Of a stretch of DNA of 35,930 nt, positions 1 to 7,805 are shown piece by piece. The translations under genes and the position numbers were made by a program. The notes under the pieces were generated by a model. That model worked only from the letters and a program-made list of their open reading frames with translations. It searched no databases and was not told the origin of the DNA. The stretch comes from JAKSUT01 sp045616505 (GTDB lineage: Bacteria; Cyanobacteriota; Vampirovibrionia; Gastranaerophilales; Gastranaerophilaceae): the NCBI GenBank assembly GCA_045616505.1, contig JAZLGV010000010.1, positions 1 to 35,930 of the forward strand, given 5' to 3'. Within the stretch, counting starts at the first letter, position 1; every line of letters starts with the position of its first letter.

Positions 1-89
1 TATATATTTTAAATAATTTAATCCATCCATAATAAGCAAAAAAAATTGTTAGAAAATCTCTAAAACAAAGATAAATAAAGATAAAAGAG

Positions 90-207
90 ATGTAGAAAAA
101 ATGTAGAAAAATGTAAATAAAAAGAGTAAAAAAGTAGAAAATTTTAAAAAAAGAAAAAAAATGTAGAAAAAAATAAGTTTTCTACATTTTTATAAAAGTT
201 TTCTACA
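90..207. repeat. Cluster of TGTAGAAAA / TTTTCTACA 9-mers (DnaA-box-like) in AT-rich DNA
   Basis: The 9-mer TGTAGAAAA occurs at 91-99, 102-110 and 162-170. An 8-base version, GTAGAAAA, is at 134-141, a degenerate copy (TGTAAATAA) at 112-120, and the reverse complement TTTTCTACA at 178-186 and 199-207. The first three copies are spaced 10-11 bases, about one helical turn. TTTTCTACA differs by one base from TTTTCCACA, which I recall as the cyanobacterial DnaA box. The surrounding 1-272 is almost pure A/T and holds no convincing gene. The cluster could be part of a replication origin or an operator array controlling metG; the window does not show the gene on the left. Confidence 0.5.
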
Positions 208-272
208 ATAATATAAAAAATTTTTATGTTACTATAAAAAAAGGAAGAAAAGAGAAGGAGCACCCCGAAAAG

Positions 273-1826
273 ATGGAAAAATATTTTATAACAACTGCAA
301 TAGATTATGTAAATGGAGCACCTCATATAGGTCATGCTTATGAAAAAATTGTGTCTGATGTAATTGCTAGACATTACAAACAAAGATGTGATGAAGTATT
401 TTTTCTTACGGGTACTGATGAACATGGTATAAAAATTCAAAAAACAGCAAAAGAAAATGGAAAAACTCCAAAAGAATTATGCGATGAAAATTCTTCTAAA
501 TTTAAAGAAGCTTGGAAAGCTTTAAATATGGAATATAATCATTTTGTTAGAACAACAGATGAACAACACGAAAGAGTAGTTCAACATATTTTTAAAAAAC
601 TTCAAGAAAATGGAGATATTTATAAACATTCATACAAAGGTTTGTATTGTAGTGGATGTGAAACTTTTTTGAATGAAAAAGATTTAACAGAAGATGGATG
701 TTGTCCAATTCACGGAAAAAAACCTGAAATAATAGAAGAAGAAAATTATTTCTTTAAACTTACAAAATATAAAGAACAAATTGCTCAACATATAAAAGAT
801 AATAAAAATTTTATAGTTCCAGAATATAGAGCTCAAGAAGTTTTAAACCAATTAGAAAATATAGAAGATATTTCAGTATCTCGTGCAAAAACTAATGTAT
901 CTTGGGGTATTCCAGTTTTAGATGATGAAACTCAAACAATTTATGTTTGGATTGATGCTCTTTCAAACTATATTACTGCATTAGGTTATGATGTTGATGA
1001 ACAATCTCAAGAATTTAAAAAATATTGGCCAGAAGCACATCATATAATAGGAAAAGATATATTAAAATTCCATAGTATTTATTGGAGTGGTTTCTTACTA
1101 GCTTTAGGACTTCCATTACCAAAACAATTATTTGTTCATGGTTTTATAAATATAAATCAAGAAAAAATGTCAAAATCTTTAGGTAATGTAATTTCTCCTA
1201 TAAATATTTTGAAAAATTGGGAATTAGAAAAACCTGATGCTTTCAGATATTATATGGCAACTGCAGCACCAATCGGAAAAGACGGAAATTTCTCTGATGA
1301 AGATTTTAAAGAAAAAGTAAATGCTGATTTAGCAAATAATATGGGTAATTTATTGAATAGAACATTATCTATGTTAGTAAAATATTTTGATGGAGAAATA
1401 AAAGCAGAATTTAAAGGAAAAAATACAGTAGATACAAAAGAAGTAATTGAAAATGTTAAAAAACATTTTGATAATTTTGAAGTACAAGAGGCAGCACAAG
1501 AAATTATTTCTTTGGTAGATAAAACAAATAAATATGTTGCAGATAATGCTCCTTGGACATTAGCAAAAGAAGAAAAAATGACTGAATGTGGTCAAGTTTT
1601 GACAAACGTTTTAGAAATAATGTGTGTTGTATCTTCTTTAATTTATCCATATTGTCCAAATATAGCAAAAGATATGGCAGCTCAATTAAAATATGATATT
1701 GATACAAAATTAGATGAAATAAACTTAGAAAACGTAATTAGTGTAGGTAAATTAATTTCAAAAGAAGAAATTAAACCGGTATTTTTACGTTTAGATTCTG
1801 AATTTGCAAAAAAAGATAAAAAATAA
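273..1826 (+). CDS. metG: Methionyl-tRNA synthetase
   Basis: Charges tRNA-Met and initiator tRNA with methionine in the cytoplasm. The class I HIGH motif is at residues 18-21 and the KMSKS loop at 298-302. A Cys-rich knuckle near residues 126-150 (CSGC, then CCPIH) looks like the zinc site of the connective-peptide domain. At 517 residues it ends after the anticodon-binding helical domain and lacks the C-terminal Trbp111-like tRNA-binding domain found in many longer bacterial enzymes. AAGGAG at 255-260 supports the ATG start, with a rather long 12-base spacer. It stands alone on its strand and ends five bases before the convergent ruvB, with no hairpin between them. Confidence 0.96.
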   Translation: MEKYFITTAIDYVNGAPHIGHAYEKIVSDVIARHYKQRCDEVFFLTGTDEHGIKIQKTAKENGKTPKELCDENSSKFKEAWKALNMEYNHFVRTTDEQHERVVQHIFKKLQENGDIYKHSYKGLYCSGCETFLNEKDLTEDGCCPIHGKKPEIIEEENYFFKLTKYKEQIAQHIKDNKNFIVPEYRAQEVLNQLENIEDISVSRAKTNVSWGIPVLDDETQTIYVWIDALSNYITALGYDVDEQSQEFKKYWPEAHHIIGKDILKFHSIYWSGFLLALGLPLPKQLFVHGFININQEKMSKSLGNVISPINILKNWELEKPDAFRYYMATAAPIGKDGNFSDEDFKEKVNADLANNMGNLLNRTLSMLVKYFDGEIKAEFKGKNTVDTKEVIENVKKHFDNFEVQEAAQEIISLVDKTNKYVADNAPWTLAKEEKMTECGQVLTNVLEIMCVVSSLIYPYCPNIAKDMAAQLKYDIDTKLDEINLENVISVGKLISKEEIKPVFLRLDSEFAKKDKK

Positions 1827-1831
1827 AAATT

Positions 1832-2890
1832 CTAAAATAAAGTTTGTTGTGCAGAATTAGTTTTATATCCTAAGTATCTCATTGCTTCAGGAGAAACTTT
1901 TCTGCCTCTTGGAGTGCGTTGAATAAAACCTGATTGAAGTAAATAAGGTTCTGAAACATCTTCTAATGTTCTTGAATCTTCACCAAGAGCAGCAGCAATA
2001 GTTTCAATACCAACAGGTCCGCCATCAAATTTTTCAATGATAAGTTTTAAAAGACTTCTGTCAGTGCTATCAAGTCCCATTTCATCAATTTTTAATATAT
2101 TTAAAGATTCATTTGCAATATTTTCTGTAATTTCGCTGTTGTATTTTACAAGAGCAAAATCTCCAACTCTTTTTATAAGTCTATTTGCAATACGTGGAGT
2201 TCCTCTAGAACGTCTAGCTATTGCAATAGCACCTTCTTTTGTAATTTCTATATTTAAAATACTTGCAGTTCTTTCAATAACTTTTGCAAGTTCTTCTGTT
2301 GTATAAAATTCAAGTCTGTGAATAATTCCAAATCTATCTCTTAATGGTCCTGATAAAGCGCCAGCTTTTGTAGTTGCACCAATAAGAGTAAATTTAGGAA
2401 CAGGAACACGCAAAGTTTTTACACTTTGTCCTTTTCCAGTTGTCATATCAAGAGTAAAATCTTCCATTGCTGGATATAAAATTTCTTCTGCAATTTTGTT
2501 TAGTCTGTGAATTTCATCAATAAAAAGAATTTCACCGCCTTTTAAAGACATTAAAATACCAATAATATCTCTAGGTCTTTCAAGTGCAGGAGCAGAAGTT
2601 ATTTTTATATCTACATTCATTTCTTGAGCAATAACACCTGCAAGAGTTGTTTTTCCAAGTCCTGGAGGTCCATAAAAAAGCAAATGGTCAAGAGGAAGTT
2701 CTCTTTTTTTTGCTGCTTCAATACTTATTTTTAAAGTTTCTTTTAAATTTGATTGACCAATATAATTTTCAAAAGTTTTTGGTCTGATATTATTTTCAAA
2801 ACTTTTGTCAAATTCGTTTATTTCTGGTTTTATATCAACTATTTTTTGTTGAATATTATTAAATTTTTCATCATCTGAAATAATTGCCAT
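1832..2890 (-). CDS. ruvB: Holliday junction branch-migration helicase RuvB
   Basis: AAA+ motor that with RuvA drives branch migration of Holliday junctions in recombinational repair. The Walker A motif GPPGLGKT is at residues 74-81 and Walker B (FIDEIH) at about 123-128. The segment SGPLRDRFG carries the expected arginine-finger region, and a winged-helix C-terminus (LQSGFIQRTPRGR) follows. The length of 352 residues is normal. RuvA and RuvC are not in the window, so this is not a ruvABC operon. The ATG has no Shine-Dalgarno, but a TATAAT sits six bases upstream, so the message may be leaderless. It is divergent from dapL. Confidence 0.96.
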   Translation of the reverse strand: MAIISDDEKFNNIQQKIVDIKPEINEFDKSFENNIRPKTFENYIGQSNLKETLKISIEAAKKRELPLDHLLFYGPPGLGKTTLAGVIAQEMNVDIKITSAPALERPRDIIGILMSLKGGEILFIDEIHRLNKIAEEILYPAMEDFTLDMTTGKGQSVKTLRVPVPKFTLIGATTKAGALSGPLRDRFGIIHRLEFYTTEELAKVIERTASILNIEITKEGAIAIARRSRGTPRIANRLIKRVGDFALVKYNSEITENIANESLNILKIDEMGLDSTDRSLLKLIIEKFDGGPVGIETIAAALGEDSRTLEDVSEPYLLQSGFIQRTPRGRKVSPEAMRYLGYKTNSAQQTLF

Positions 2891-2896
2891 AAGATT

Positions 2897-2902
2897 ATTA
2901 TA
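2897..2902 (-). promoter_or_regulatory. -10 element of ruvB, six bases before the ATG
   Basis: Read on the minus strand, TATAAT is followed by six bases (AATCTT) and then the ATG of ruvB at 2890. Transcription from this element would begin at or next to the A of the start codon, and no ribosome-binding sequence lies in between. The -35 region is weak (TATACA, 18-base spacer). It lies back to back with the dapL promoter. Confidence 0.55.
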
Positions 2903-2922
2903 CTATATAAAAATGTTTTATG

Positions 2923-2928
2923 TATAAT
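2923..2928 (+). promoter_or_regulatory. Candidate -10 element of the dapL operon
   Basis: A perfect TATAAT lies 27 bases before the dapL ATG at 2956, leaving room for a leader with a GGGGG ribosome-binding sequence. No good -35 is visible at the usual distance. The contrast with the divergent ruvB promoter, which has no leader, is notable. Confidence 0.4.
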
Positions 2929-2955
2929 ATAAAAGAATAATAAAAGGGGGTAAAA

Positions 2956-4137
2956 ATGGTAAAAGTTTCAGAAAGAGTTGAAAAAATTCCACCATATTTG
3001 TTTGCAGAGATAGATAAAAAAATAGCAGCAGCAAAAGAAAAAGGTGTAGATATTATAAGTTTGGGTATTGGTGATCCTGATAAACCAACAATTCAATCAG
3101 TTGTTGATGAAATGCACAAAGCAATAGATAATCCTAAAAATCATGATTATCCTCCTTATGCAGGTACTGATGAATTTAGAGAAGCTGCAACAAAATGGAT
3201 GAAAAAAAGATTTAACGTTGAATTAGATGCAAAAAAAGAAATGATTTGTAATATAGGTTCAAAAGAAGCTATTGCTCATGTTTTCTTTGCTTTTGTAGAT
3301 GCAGGAGATTATACATTAATTCCTGACCCTGGATATCCTGTTTATAAAACAGCAACAATTTTTGCAGGTGGAAATCCTTATTCAATGCCTCTTTTAGAAG
3401 AAAATAACTTTTTACCAGATTTTGATAAAATTCCAGAAGATATTGCAAAAAAATCAAAAATTATGTTTTTAAACTATCCAAACAACCCAACAGGTGCTGT
3501 TTGTGATTTGGATTTCTTTAAGAAAGCAGTAGATTTTTGTAAAAAATATGATATTTTACTTTGTCATGACCAAGCATATTGTGAAATGACTTATGATGGT
3601 TATAAAGCTCATTCTATTTTCGAAATAGAAGGAGCAAAAGATATTGCAATAGAATTTTTCTCTCATTCAAAATCATATAATATGACAGGATGGAGAGTTG
3701 GTTTTGTTTGCGGTAATGAAAAATATTTAAAAGCATTAGGAACAATAAAAAGTAATATAGATAGTGGTACATTTAAAGCTATTCAACAAGCAGCAGCAGT
3801 TGCTTTTGACGCTCCAAAAGAACAAATAGAAAATTTAACAAAAATGTATCAAGAACGTAGAGATGTAATGGAAGCAGGTTTGAGAGAACTTGGTTGGAAC
3901 ATTAAAACTTCAAAAGCTACTTTTTATTTGTGGTTGAAAGTTCCTCAAGGTTTCACTTCAGAAGAATTTGCGACAATATTATTAGAAAAAGCAGGTATTG
4001 TTGTTCCTCCTGGAATTGGTTATGGTAAATATGGTGAAGGCTATTTCAGAATTGCTTTAACTCAAGAAGTTCCAATTTTGAAAAAAGCAATTGAAAGAAT
4101 GAAAAACGCAGGCATATCTTATAACATGACTAAATAA
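2956..4137 (+). CDS. dapL: LL-diaminopimelate aminotransferase
   Basis: PLP-dependent class I/II aminotransferase that converts tetrahydrodipicolinate and glutamate directly to LL-diaminopimelate for peptidoglycan and lysine, bypassing the acylated dapD/C/E route. The PLP-binding lysine is K239 within SHSKSYNMTGWR, and the conserved LNYPNNPTGA segment lies at about 172-181. The N-terminal VSERVEKIPPYLFAEID and the 393-residue length match the DapL branch rather than aspartate aminotransferases. A GGGGG ribosome-binding sequence precedes the ATG. It leads a three-gene operon with a nitroreductase (16-base gap) and an SDR (3-base gap). DapL is typical of cyanobacteria, plants and chlamydiae, though it occurs elsewhere. 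Confidence 0.9.
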   Translation: MVKVSERVEKIPPYLFAEIDKKIAAAKEKGVDIISLGIGDPDKPTIQSVVDEMHKAIDNPKNHDYPPYAGTDEFREAATKWMKKRFNVELDAKKEMICNIGSKEAIAHVFFAFVDAGDYTLIPDPGYPVYKTATIFAGGNPYSMPLLEENNFLPDFDKIPEDIAKKSKIMFLNYPNNPTGAVCDLDFFKKAVDFCKKYDILLCHDQAYCEMTYDGYKAHSIFEIEGAKDIAIEFFSHSKSYNMTGWRVGFVCGNEKYLKALGTIKSNIDSGTFKAIQQAAAVAFDAPKEQIENLTKMYQERRDVMEAGLRELGWNIKTSKATFYLWLKVPQGFTSEEFATILLEKAGIVVPPGIGYGKYGEGYFRIALTQEVPILKKAIERMKNAGISYNMTK

Positions 4138-4153
4138 AAAAGGAAAAATAAAT

Positions 4154-4678
4154 ATGGAAAATATGATTTTTAAAAGAACAAGCGTAAGAAGTTATACTTC
4201 TGAAAAAATAACAAGTGAAGAAATTGAATTATTGATGAAAGCTGCAATGGCAGCTCCATCAGGTTGTAACGCTCAACCTTGGGAATTTATCGTTGTTCAA
4301 AAAAGAGAAATACTTGATAAAATTATGCAAGTACATCCTTTTTCAACAATGTTAAAAGAAGCACCTTTGGCTATTGTTGTTTGTTCAAATAATGATAAAA
4401 GACCTCAATTTGTTCCACATGTTCAATTATGGCCACAAGATTGTTCAGCTGCAACTGAAAATATTCTTTTACAAGCTGCTGAAATGGGCTTAGGCGGTGT
4501 TTGGTTAGGTGTTCATCCTAGATATGAACTTCAAAAACCGCTTTCAGAAGTTTTGAATTTGCCGAATAATATTATTCCATTTTCAATAATTTCTATTGGT
4601 CATCCAAAAGGAGAAGTAAAACCAAAAGATAAATTTGATAAAACAAAAATACACTATGATACTTGGGAGGAAAAATAA
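4154..4678 (+). CDS. Nitroreductase-family flavoprotein
   Basis: FMN-dependent oxidoreductase of the nitroreductase superfamily, probably a cytosolic homodimer using NAD(P)H. The N-terminal RTSVRSYTSEKI is the classic FMN-phosphate-binding opening. The segment AMAAPSGCNAQPWEFIVV follows at about residues 31-48, and the C-terminal GLGGVWLGVHPR matches the family's flavin-contact region. At 174 residues it is of the short type. AAAAAGGAAAAATAA before the ATG supplies the ribosome-binding site. The substrate cannot be inferred; the position between dapL and an SDR suggests cotranscription rather than a shared pathway. Confidence 0.88.
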   Translation: MENMIFKRTSVRSYTSEKITSEEIELLMKAAMAAPSGCNAQPWEFIVVQKREILDKIMQVHPFSTMLKEAPLAIVVCSNNDKRPQFVPHVQLWPQDCSAATENILLQAAEMGLGGVWLGVHPRYELQKPLSEVLNLPNNIIPFSIISIGHPKGEVKPKDKFDKTKIHYDTWEEK

Positions 4679-4681
4679 ATA

Positions 4682-5509
4682 ATGACAAAAGTTGTTGTTA
4701 TTACAGGAGCTACATCAGGACTTGGAAAATTATTAGCTGTTTATTATGCAAATCAAAATTGCCAAGTTTTTGCAGGTTATAGAAATGTGACTTTGAAAAA
4801 AGATTTAGCAGCAATTTCTGAAAATATAATTCCTTTTAGAATAGATATGTCTAAAAAATGGACAGTTCAAGAGGCAATTAAATTTATTAATACAAATACA
4901 GATCACGTAGATACATTGATAAACGCAGCCGGTTGTGTTGTTGCAGGTCCAATGGAATGTATAAATGTTGATAAAATAAGAGAACAATTTGAAGTAAATA
5001 CTTTTTCACACGTAGAATTTACTCAAGGTTTGCTTGATTTGTTAGATGGTGGAAAAGTTATAAATATTAGTTCAATGGCAAGTTTTGGAATTTTTCCTTT
5101 TGTTGCTCCATATTGTGCTTCAAAACGTGCATTAGATATTTTATTTAATTCAATGTTAATTGAATGTGGGTTAAATATAAAATTTGTTTCGATTAAACCA
5201 GGGGTTATAAAAACTCCTTTGTGGGAAAAATCAATTGAAAATAATAAAGAAAATTTAGGCAAAAATGAAAAATATGCTGAAGAACAATCTTTCTTGATAA
5301 AAAATGCACAAAAGAATGCAGAAAAAGGTTTAGACCCAGTAAAAGTTATTGCTAAAATTTTAAAAGTAGAACAAATGGAAAATCCTAAACCAACTTATGT
5401 AATTGGAAAAGATGCAAAATTTGCTCAAATGATGTCTTATTTGCCTTTGTCATGGCAAAATGCACTTGTAAAAACAGCACTTGATGTAAAAATGAAACTT
5501 TCAAAATAA
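4682..5509 (+). CDS. Short-chain dehydrogenase/reductase
   Basis: Classical SDR fold oxidoreductase. The cofactor motif TGATSGLG is at residues 8-15, NAAG follows in the middle of the fold, the catalytic Ser is S130 or S131 in INISSMASFG, and the catalytic YxxxK is Y144/K148. The arginine in AGYRNV after the second strand suggests NADP(H). At 275 residues it has a C-terminal extension seen in SDRs acting on larger hydrophobic alcohols, but the substrate is unknown. It begins three bases after the nitroreductase stop, using GGGAGGAAAA inside that gene's end as ribosome-binding site. It ends four bases before the convergent recF with no hairpin terminator. Confidence 0.88.
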   Translation: MTKVVVITGATSGLGKLLAVYYANQNCQVFAGYRNVTLKKDLAAISENIIPFRIDMSKKWTVQEAIKFINTNTDHVDTLINAAGCVVAGPMECINVDKIREQFEVNTFSHVEFTQGLLDLLDGGKVINISSMASFGIFPFVAPYCASKRALDILFNSMLIECGLNIKFVSIKPGVIKTPLWEKSIENNKENLGKNEKYAEEQSFLIKNAQKNAEKGLDPVKVIAKILKVEQMENPKPTYVIGKDAKFAQMMSYLPLSWQNALVKTALDVKMKLSK

Positions 5510-5513
5510 AAAT

Positions 5514-6605
5514 TTATTCAATCAACGTTCCATTTTCTATTTTGAAAAGTTTAACATCTTTCAAAAACTTTTTGTCGAATAATAGCGTATCTACACTCGT
5601 GATAATTGTTTGAATATTTTCTTTTATTGTAGAAAGTAAGAAGTTTTGTCTTAAATCATCAAGTTCTGCAAGAACATCATCAAGTAACAAAATTGGAGTA
5701 TCTCCAATTTTTTCTGTAATAATATCAAGTTCTGCTAGTTTTAGTGATAAAACAACAGTTCTTTGTTGTCCTTGAGATGCAAATTTTGAAGCATCTTGAT
5801 TATTTATACAAAAAATAATGTCGTCTTTATGAGGTCCGACAAGAGTTTGACCTCTAATAATTTCAAGTTCTCTGCGTTCTTGTTGTTTTTGTTTATATTT
5901 TTCTAAAATTTGTTCAATTTCTGTTTCTTCTTCTAAAAAATTGCAGGAATAAGAAATAGAAAGTTCTTCACTTCCACTAATTGTAAGATGTTTTTGTTGA
6001 GTTATTTTTTCTATCTCTTTTAAAAATTTCTTTCTTAAAAAGATAATATTACTTCCTAAAATAGCAAGTTGTTCATCATAAACATCGAGTAATGTTGAAT
6101 TTCCGTCATAGTTTTTTAGATAATTATTTTTTTGTGTGCGAATTTTATTATATTTTGAAAGTCTGTCATCATAAGCTGGATAAATTTGTAAAATGGCAGT
6201 ATCAAGCCAACTTCGGCGATTTTCAGGTGAACCTCTTAAAAGTAACAAATCTTCTGTTGAAAATAAAACTGTTTTTAAAATTTGTTTAAATTCTTTCGGA
6301 CGTGTTTTTACTTTGTTTATTTTTACTTCTCTTTTTTTGTCAGAGGTGTATGAAAAATCAAGTTCTATTTCTGTGTTTTTTGTGATTTCTGCATTGATTT
6401 CAACAATATTTTTTTGAAATTTTATTAATTCTAAATTGTTTGAAGTTCGTTGAGTTTTTAAAGAAGATAAGAAAAAAATACTTTCAAGAATATTTGTTTT
6501 TCCTTGAGCATTTTTTCCTATAATTAAATTTTTATTATCTTCAAATAAAAGTTCCAAGTCTTCACAATTGCGATAATTTTTAAGTTTTAATTTTTTGATT
6601 TTCAT
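5514..6605 (-). CDS. recF: DNA replication/repair protein RecF
   Basis: SMC-like ATPase that with RecO and RecR loads RecA on gapped DNA. Walker A GKNAQGKT is at residues 30-37. The ABC signature region ASQGQQRTVVLSLKLAEL lies near residue 275, and Walker B ILLLDDVLAELD follows. The length of 363 residues is normal. RecF is often next to dnaA or dnaN, but neither is in the window, although a DnaA-box-like cluster lies about 5 kb away. A TATAAT six bases upstream of the ATG and the absence of a Shine-Dalgarno predict a leaderless transcript, separate from ubiE although only 30 bases from its stop. Confidence 0.95.
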   Translation of the reverse strand: MKIKKLKLKNYRNCEDLELLFEDNKNLIIGKNAQGKTNILESIFFLSSLKTQRTSNNLELIKFQKNIVEINAEITKNTEIELDFSYTSDKKREVKINKVKTRPKEFKQILKTVLFSTEDLLLLRGSPENRRSWLDTAILQIYPAYDDRLSKYNKIRTQKNNYLKNYDGNSTLLDVYDEQLAILGSNIIFLRKKFLKEIEKITQQKHLTISGSEELSISYSCNFLEEETEIEQILEKYKQKQQERRELEIIRGQTLVGPHKDDIIFCINNQDASKFASQGQQRTVVLSLKLAELDIITEKIGDTPILLLDDVLAELDDLRQNFLLSTIKENIQTIITSVDTLLFDKKFLKDVKLFKIENGTLIE

Positions 6606-6611
6606 AGAAAA

Positions 6612-6617
6612 ATTATA
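6612..6617 (-). promoter_or_regulatory. -10 element of recF, six bases before the ATG
   Basis: On the minus strand TATAAT is followed by TTTTCT and then the recF ATG, the same spacing as in ruvB and rarA. A weak -35 (TTAAGA, 16-base spacer) overlaps the last codons of the upstream methyltransferase gene. No ribosome-binding sequence is present. Confidence 0.55.
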
Positions 6618-6635
6618 GCATGTATAAAAAGTTTC

Positions 6636-7316
6636 TTAATTTTTTATACAAACTTGAGCAGAAATTTGACCAAAAATATAATCTTTTATTCTGATATTTG
6701 TAAAACCGATATTTTCATATTTTTCACAAAGTTCAATAGGAGAAGGAAAATCATCATTTGATTTTGCAAAATATTCGTAAGGGAAAGAGTTTCCGTGAAA
6801 AACTTTTCCTAAAAATTTTACCCAATATTTCATATATGGTTTTAGAAAAATATTTGCTAAAAAACAAGGTTTTCCTAAATCTAAATTAATAAAGATGCCG
6901 TCTTTTTTTAAAACCCTATAAATTTCTTTTAAAACAGTATTAATATTTTCAACATTTCTAAGTCCGAAAGAAATAATACAAACATCAAAAAAATTGTTAT
7001 CAAAAGGAATTTGTTCGCAATCTCCTTCTGTGAAAGTTATATCTTTATATCTGCTTTTTGCAATTTCAAGCATAGAAGAAGAAAAATCAATACCAAAAAC
7101 TCTTGCTTCTGGATAAGATTTTTTTATTAAACCTGCAATATCACCAGTTCCTGTGCATAAATCAAGAACTTTTGAAAATTTAGTATTTTTTAAAGGTTTT
7201 AAAATATCTTTTTTAATTCTTTTATGTTGCCAAAGGCTAATTATATCGTTTAAGTTGTCATAATCAAACGATATTGTATTAAATATTTTTTTTATATTTT
7301 CTGGAGTTTTTTTCAC
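6636..7316 (-). CDS. UbiE/MenG-type quinone C-methyltransferase
   Basis: SAM-dependent class I methyltransferase resembling UbiE/MenG, which methylates the ring of demethylmenaquinone or the ubiquinone precursor. Motif I, VLDLCTGTGDIAG, is near residues 49-61. The sequences GIDFSSSMLEIAKSRY and ISFGLRNVENINTVLKEIYRVLKKDG are the family's second and third signatures. The length of 226 residues is normal. The start is GTG at 7314-7316, two bases after the stop of the small upstream ORF, so the two are probably translationally coupled. No other quinone gene is in the window, so the acceptor is uncertain. Confidence 0.85.
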   Translation of the reverse strand: MKKTPENIKKIFNTISFDYDNLNDIISLWQHKRIKKDILKPLKNTKFSKVLDLCTGTGDIAGLIKKSYPEARVFGIDFSSSMLEIAKSRYKDITFTEGDCEQIPFDNNFFDVCIISFGLRNVENINTVLKEIYRVLKKDGIFINLDLGKPCFLANIFLKPYMKYWVKFLGKVFHGNSFPYEYFAKSNDDFPSPIELCEKYENIGFTNIRIKDYIFGQISAQVCIKN

Positions 7317-7318
7317 TT

Positions 7319-7564
7319 TTATTTTTTAAAATAATCACAAATTAAAGTTTTTTTCTTAGGTAAGATTTTAAATAAATTATTGACGATATTATCATTTTCA
7401 ATATCTTTAAGTTGTTTGTTAAGTTCAGCTTTTTCTATAACAACTTTGTTGTATAAATCAGAACAAATTTTTGAACTATCAACATGAGAATCTAATTTTT
7501 TTAGTTGAAGTTCTTTTTGTAAAATACTAGATTTTAATTCGATGATTTTTTCTTTTTTGTTCAC
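7319..7564 (-). CDS. Small coiled-coil protein of unknown function
   Basis: An 81-residue charged protein that I do not recognise. It is almost entirely predicted helix, with heptad-like Leu/Ile spacing over residues 5-60 and a basic C-terminus (LPKKKTLICDYFKK). It has no signal peptide or membrane segment. The start is GTG, supported by AAGGA nine bases upstream. It is followed after two bases by the methyltransferase GTG start, so they probably form a two-gene operon. It is divergent from the giant coiled-coil gene. It could be a small accessory protein, but nothing here assigns a role. Confidence 0.65.
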   Translation of the reverse strand: MNKKEKIIELKSSILQKELQLKKLDSHVDSSKICSDLYNKVVIEKAELNKQLKDIENDNIVNNLFKILPKKKTLICDYFKK

Positions 7565-7718
7565 GGGGGATTATCCTTAAAAATATTACTCAACAATAAA
7601 AACATAATACTTTCAAAAAGTTTTTTAATCCACCGAAAAGTCGATTTGAAACATGTTTTATTGAAAAATGCGTGATAATAATAAAAAACAGATTTAGAAA
7701 AGTTAACAATGTTAAAAT

Positions 7719-7747
7719 TTGTCTTTACAATCGTAATAATATATGAA
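7719..7747 (+). promoter_or_regulatory. Possible promoter of the giant coiled-coil operon
   Basis: TTGTCT at 7719-7724, a 17-base spacer, and TATGAA at 7742-7747 form a plausible sigma-70-type promoter. Transcription would begin near 7754. This would exclude an ATG at 7743 and agree with translation starting at 7806. The match is only partial. Confidence 0.3.
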
Positions 7748-7805
7748 AATATTCCATATATTTGCTAAAATATACAAAGAAAAAATTGTGGGGAAAGAGA
7801 AATTA

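Noticed and set aside
144..440. Antisense 98-residue ORF over the metG start
   Set aside because: It is Phe/Tyr/Ile-rich, a by-product of AT-rich DNA, and crosses the metG coding start.
7743..7805. Upstream in-frame ATG extending the giant protein by 21 residues
   Set aside because: It has no ribosome-binding sequence and overlaps the likely -10; the ATG at 7806 has a purine-rich GGGGAAAGAG upstream.
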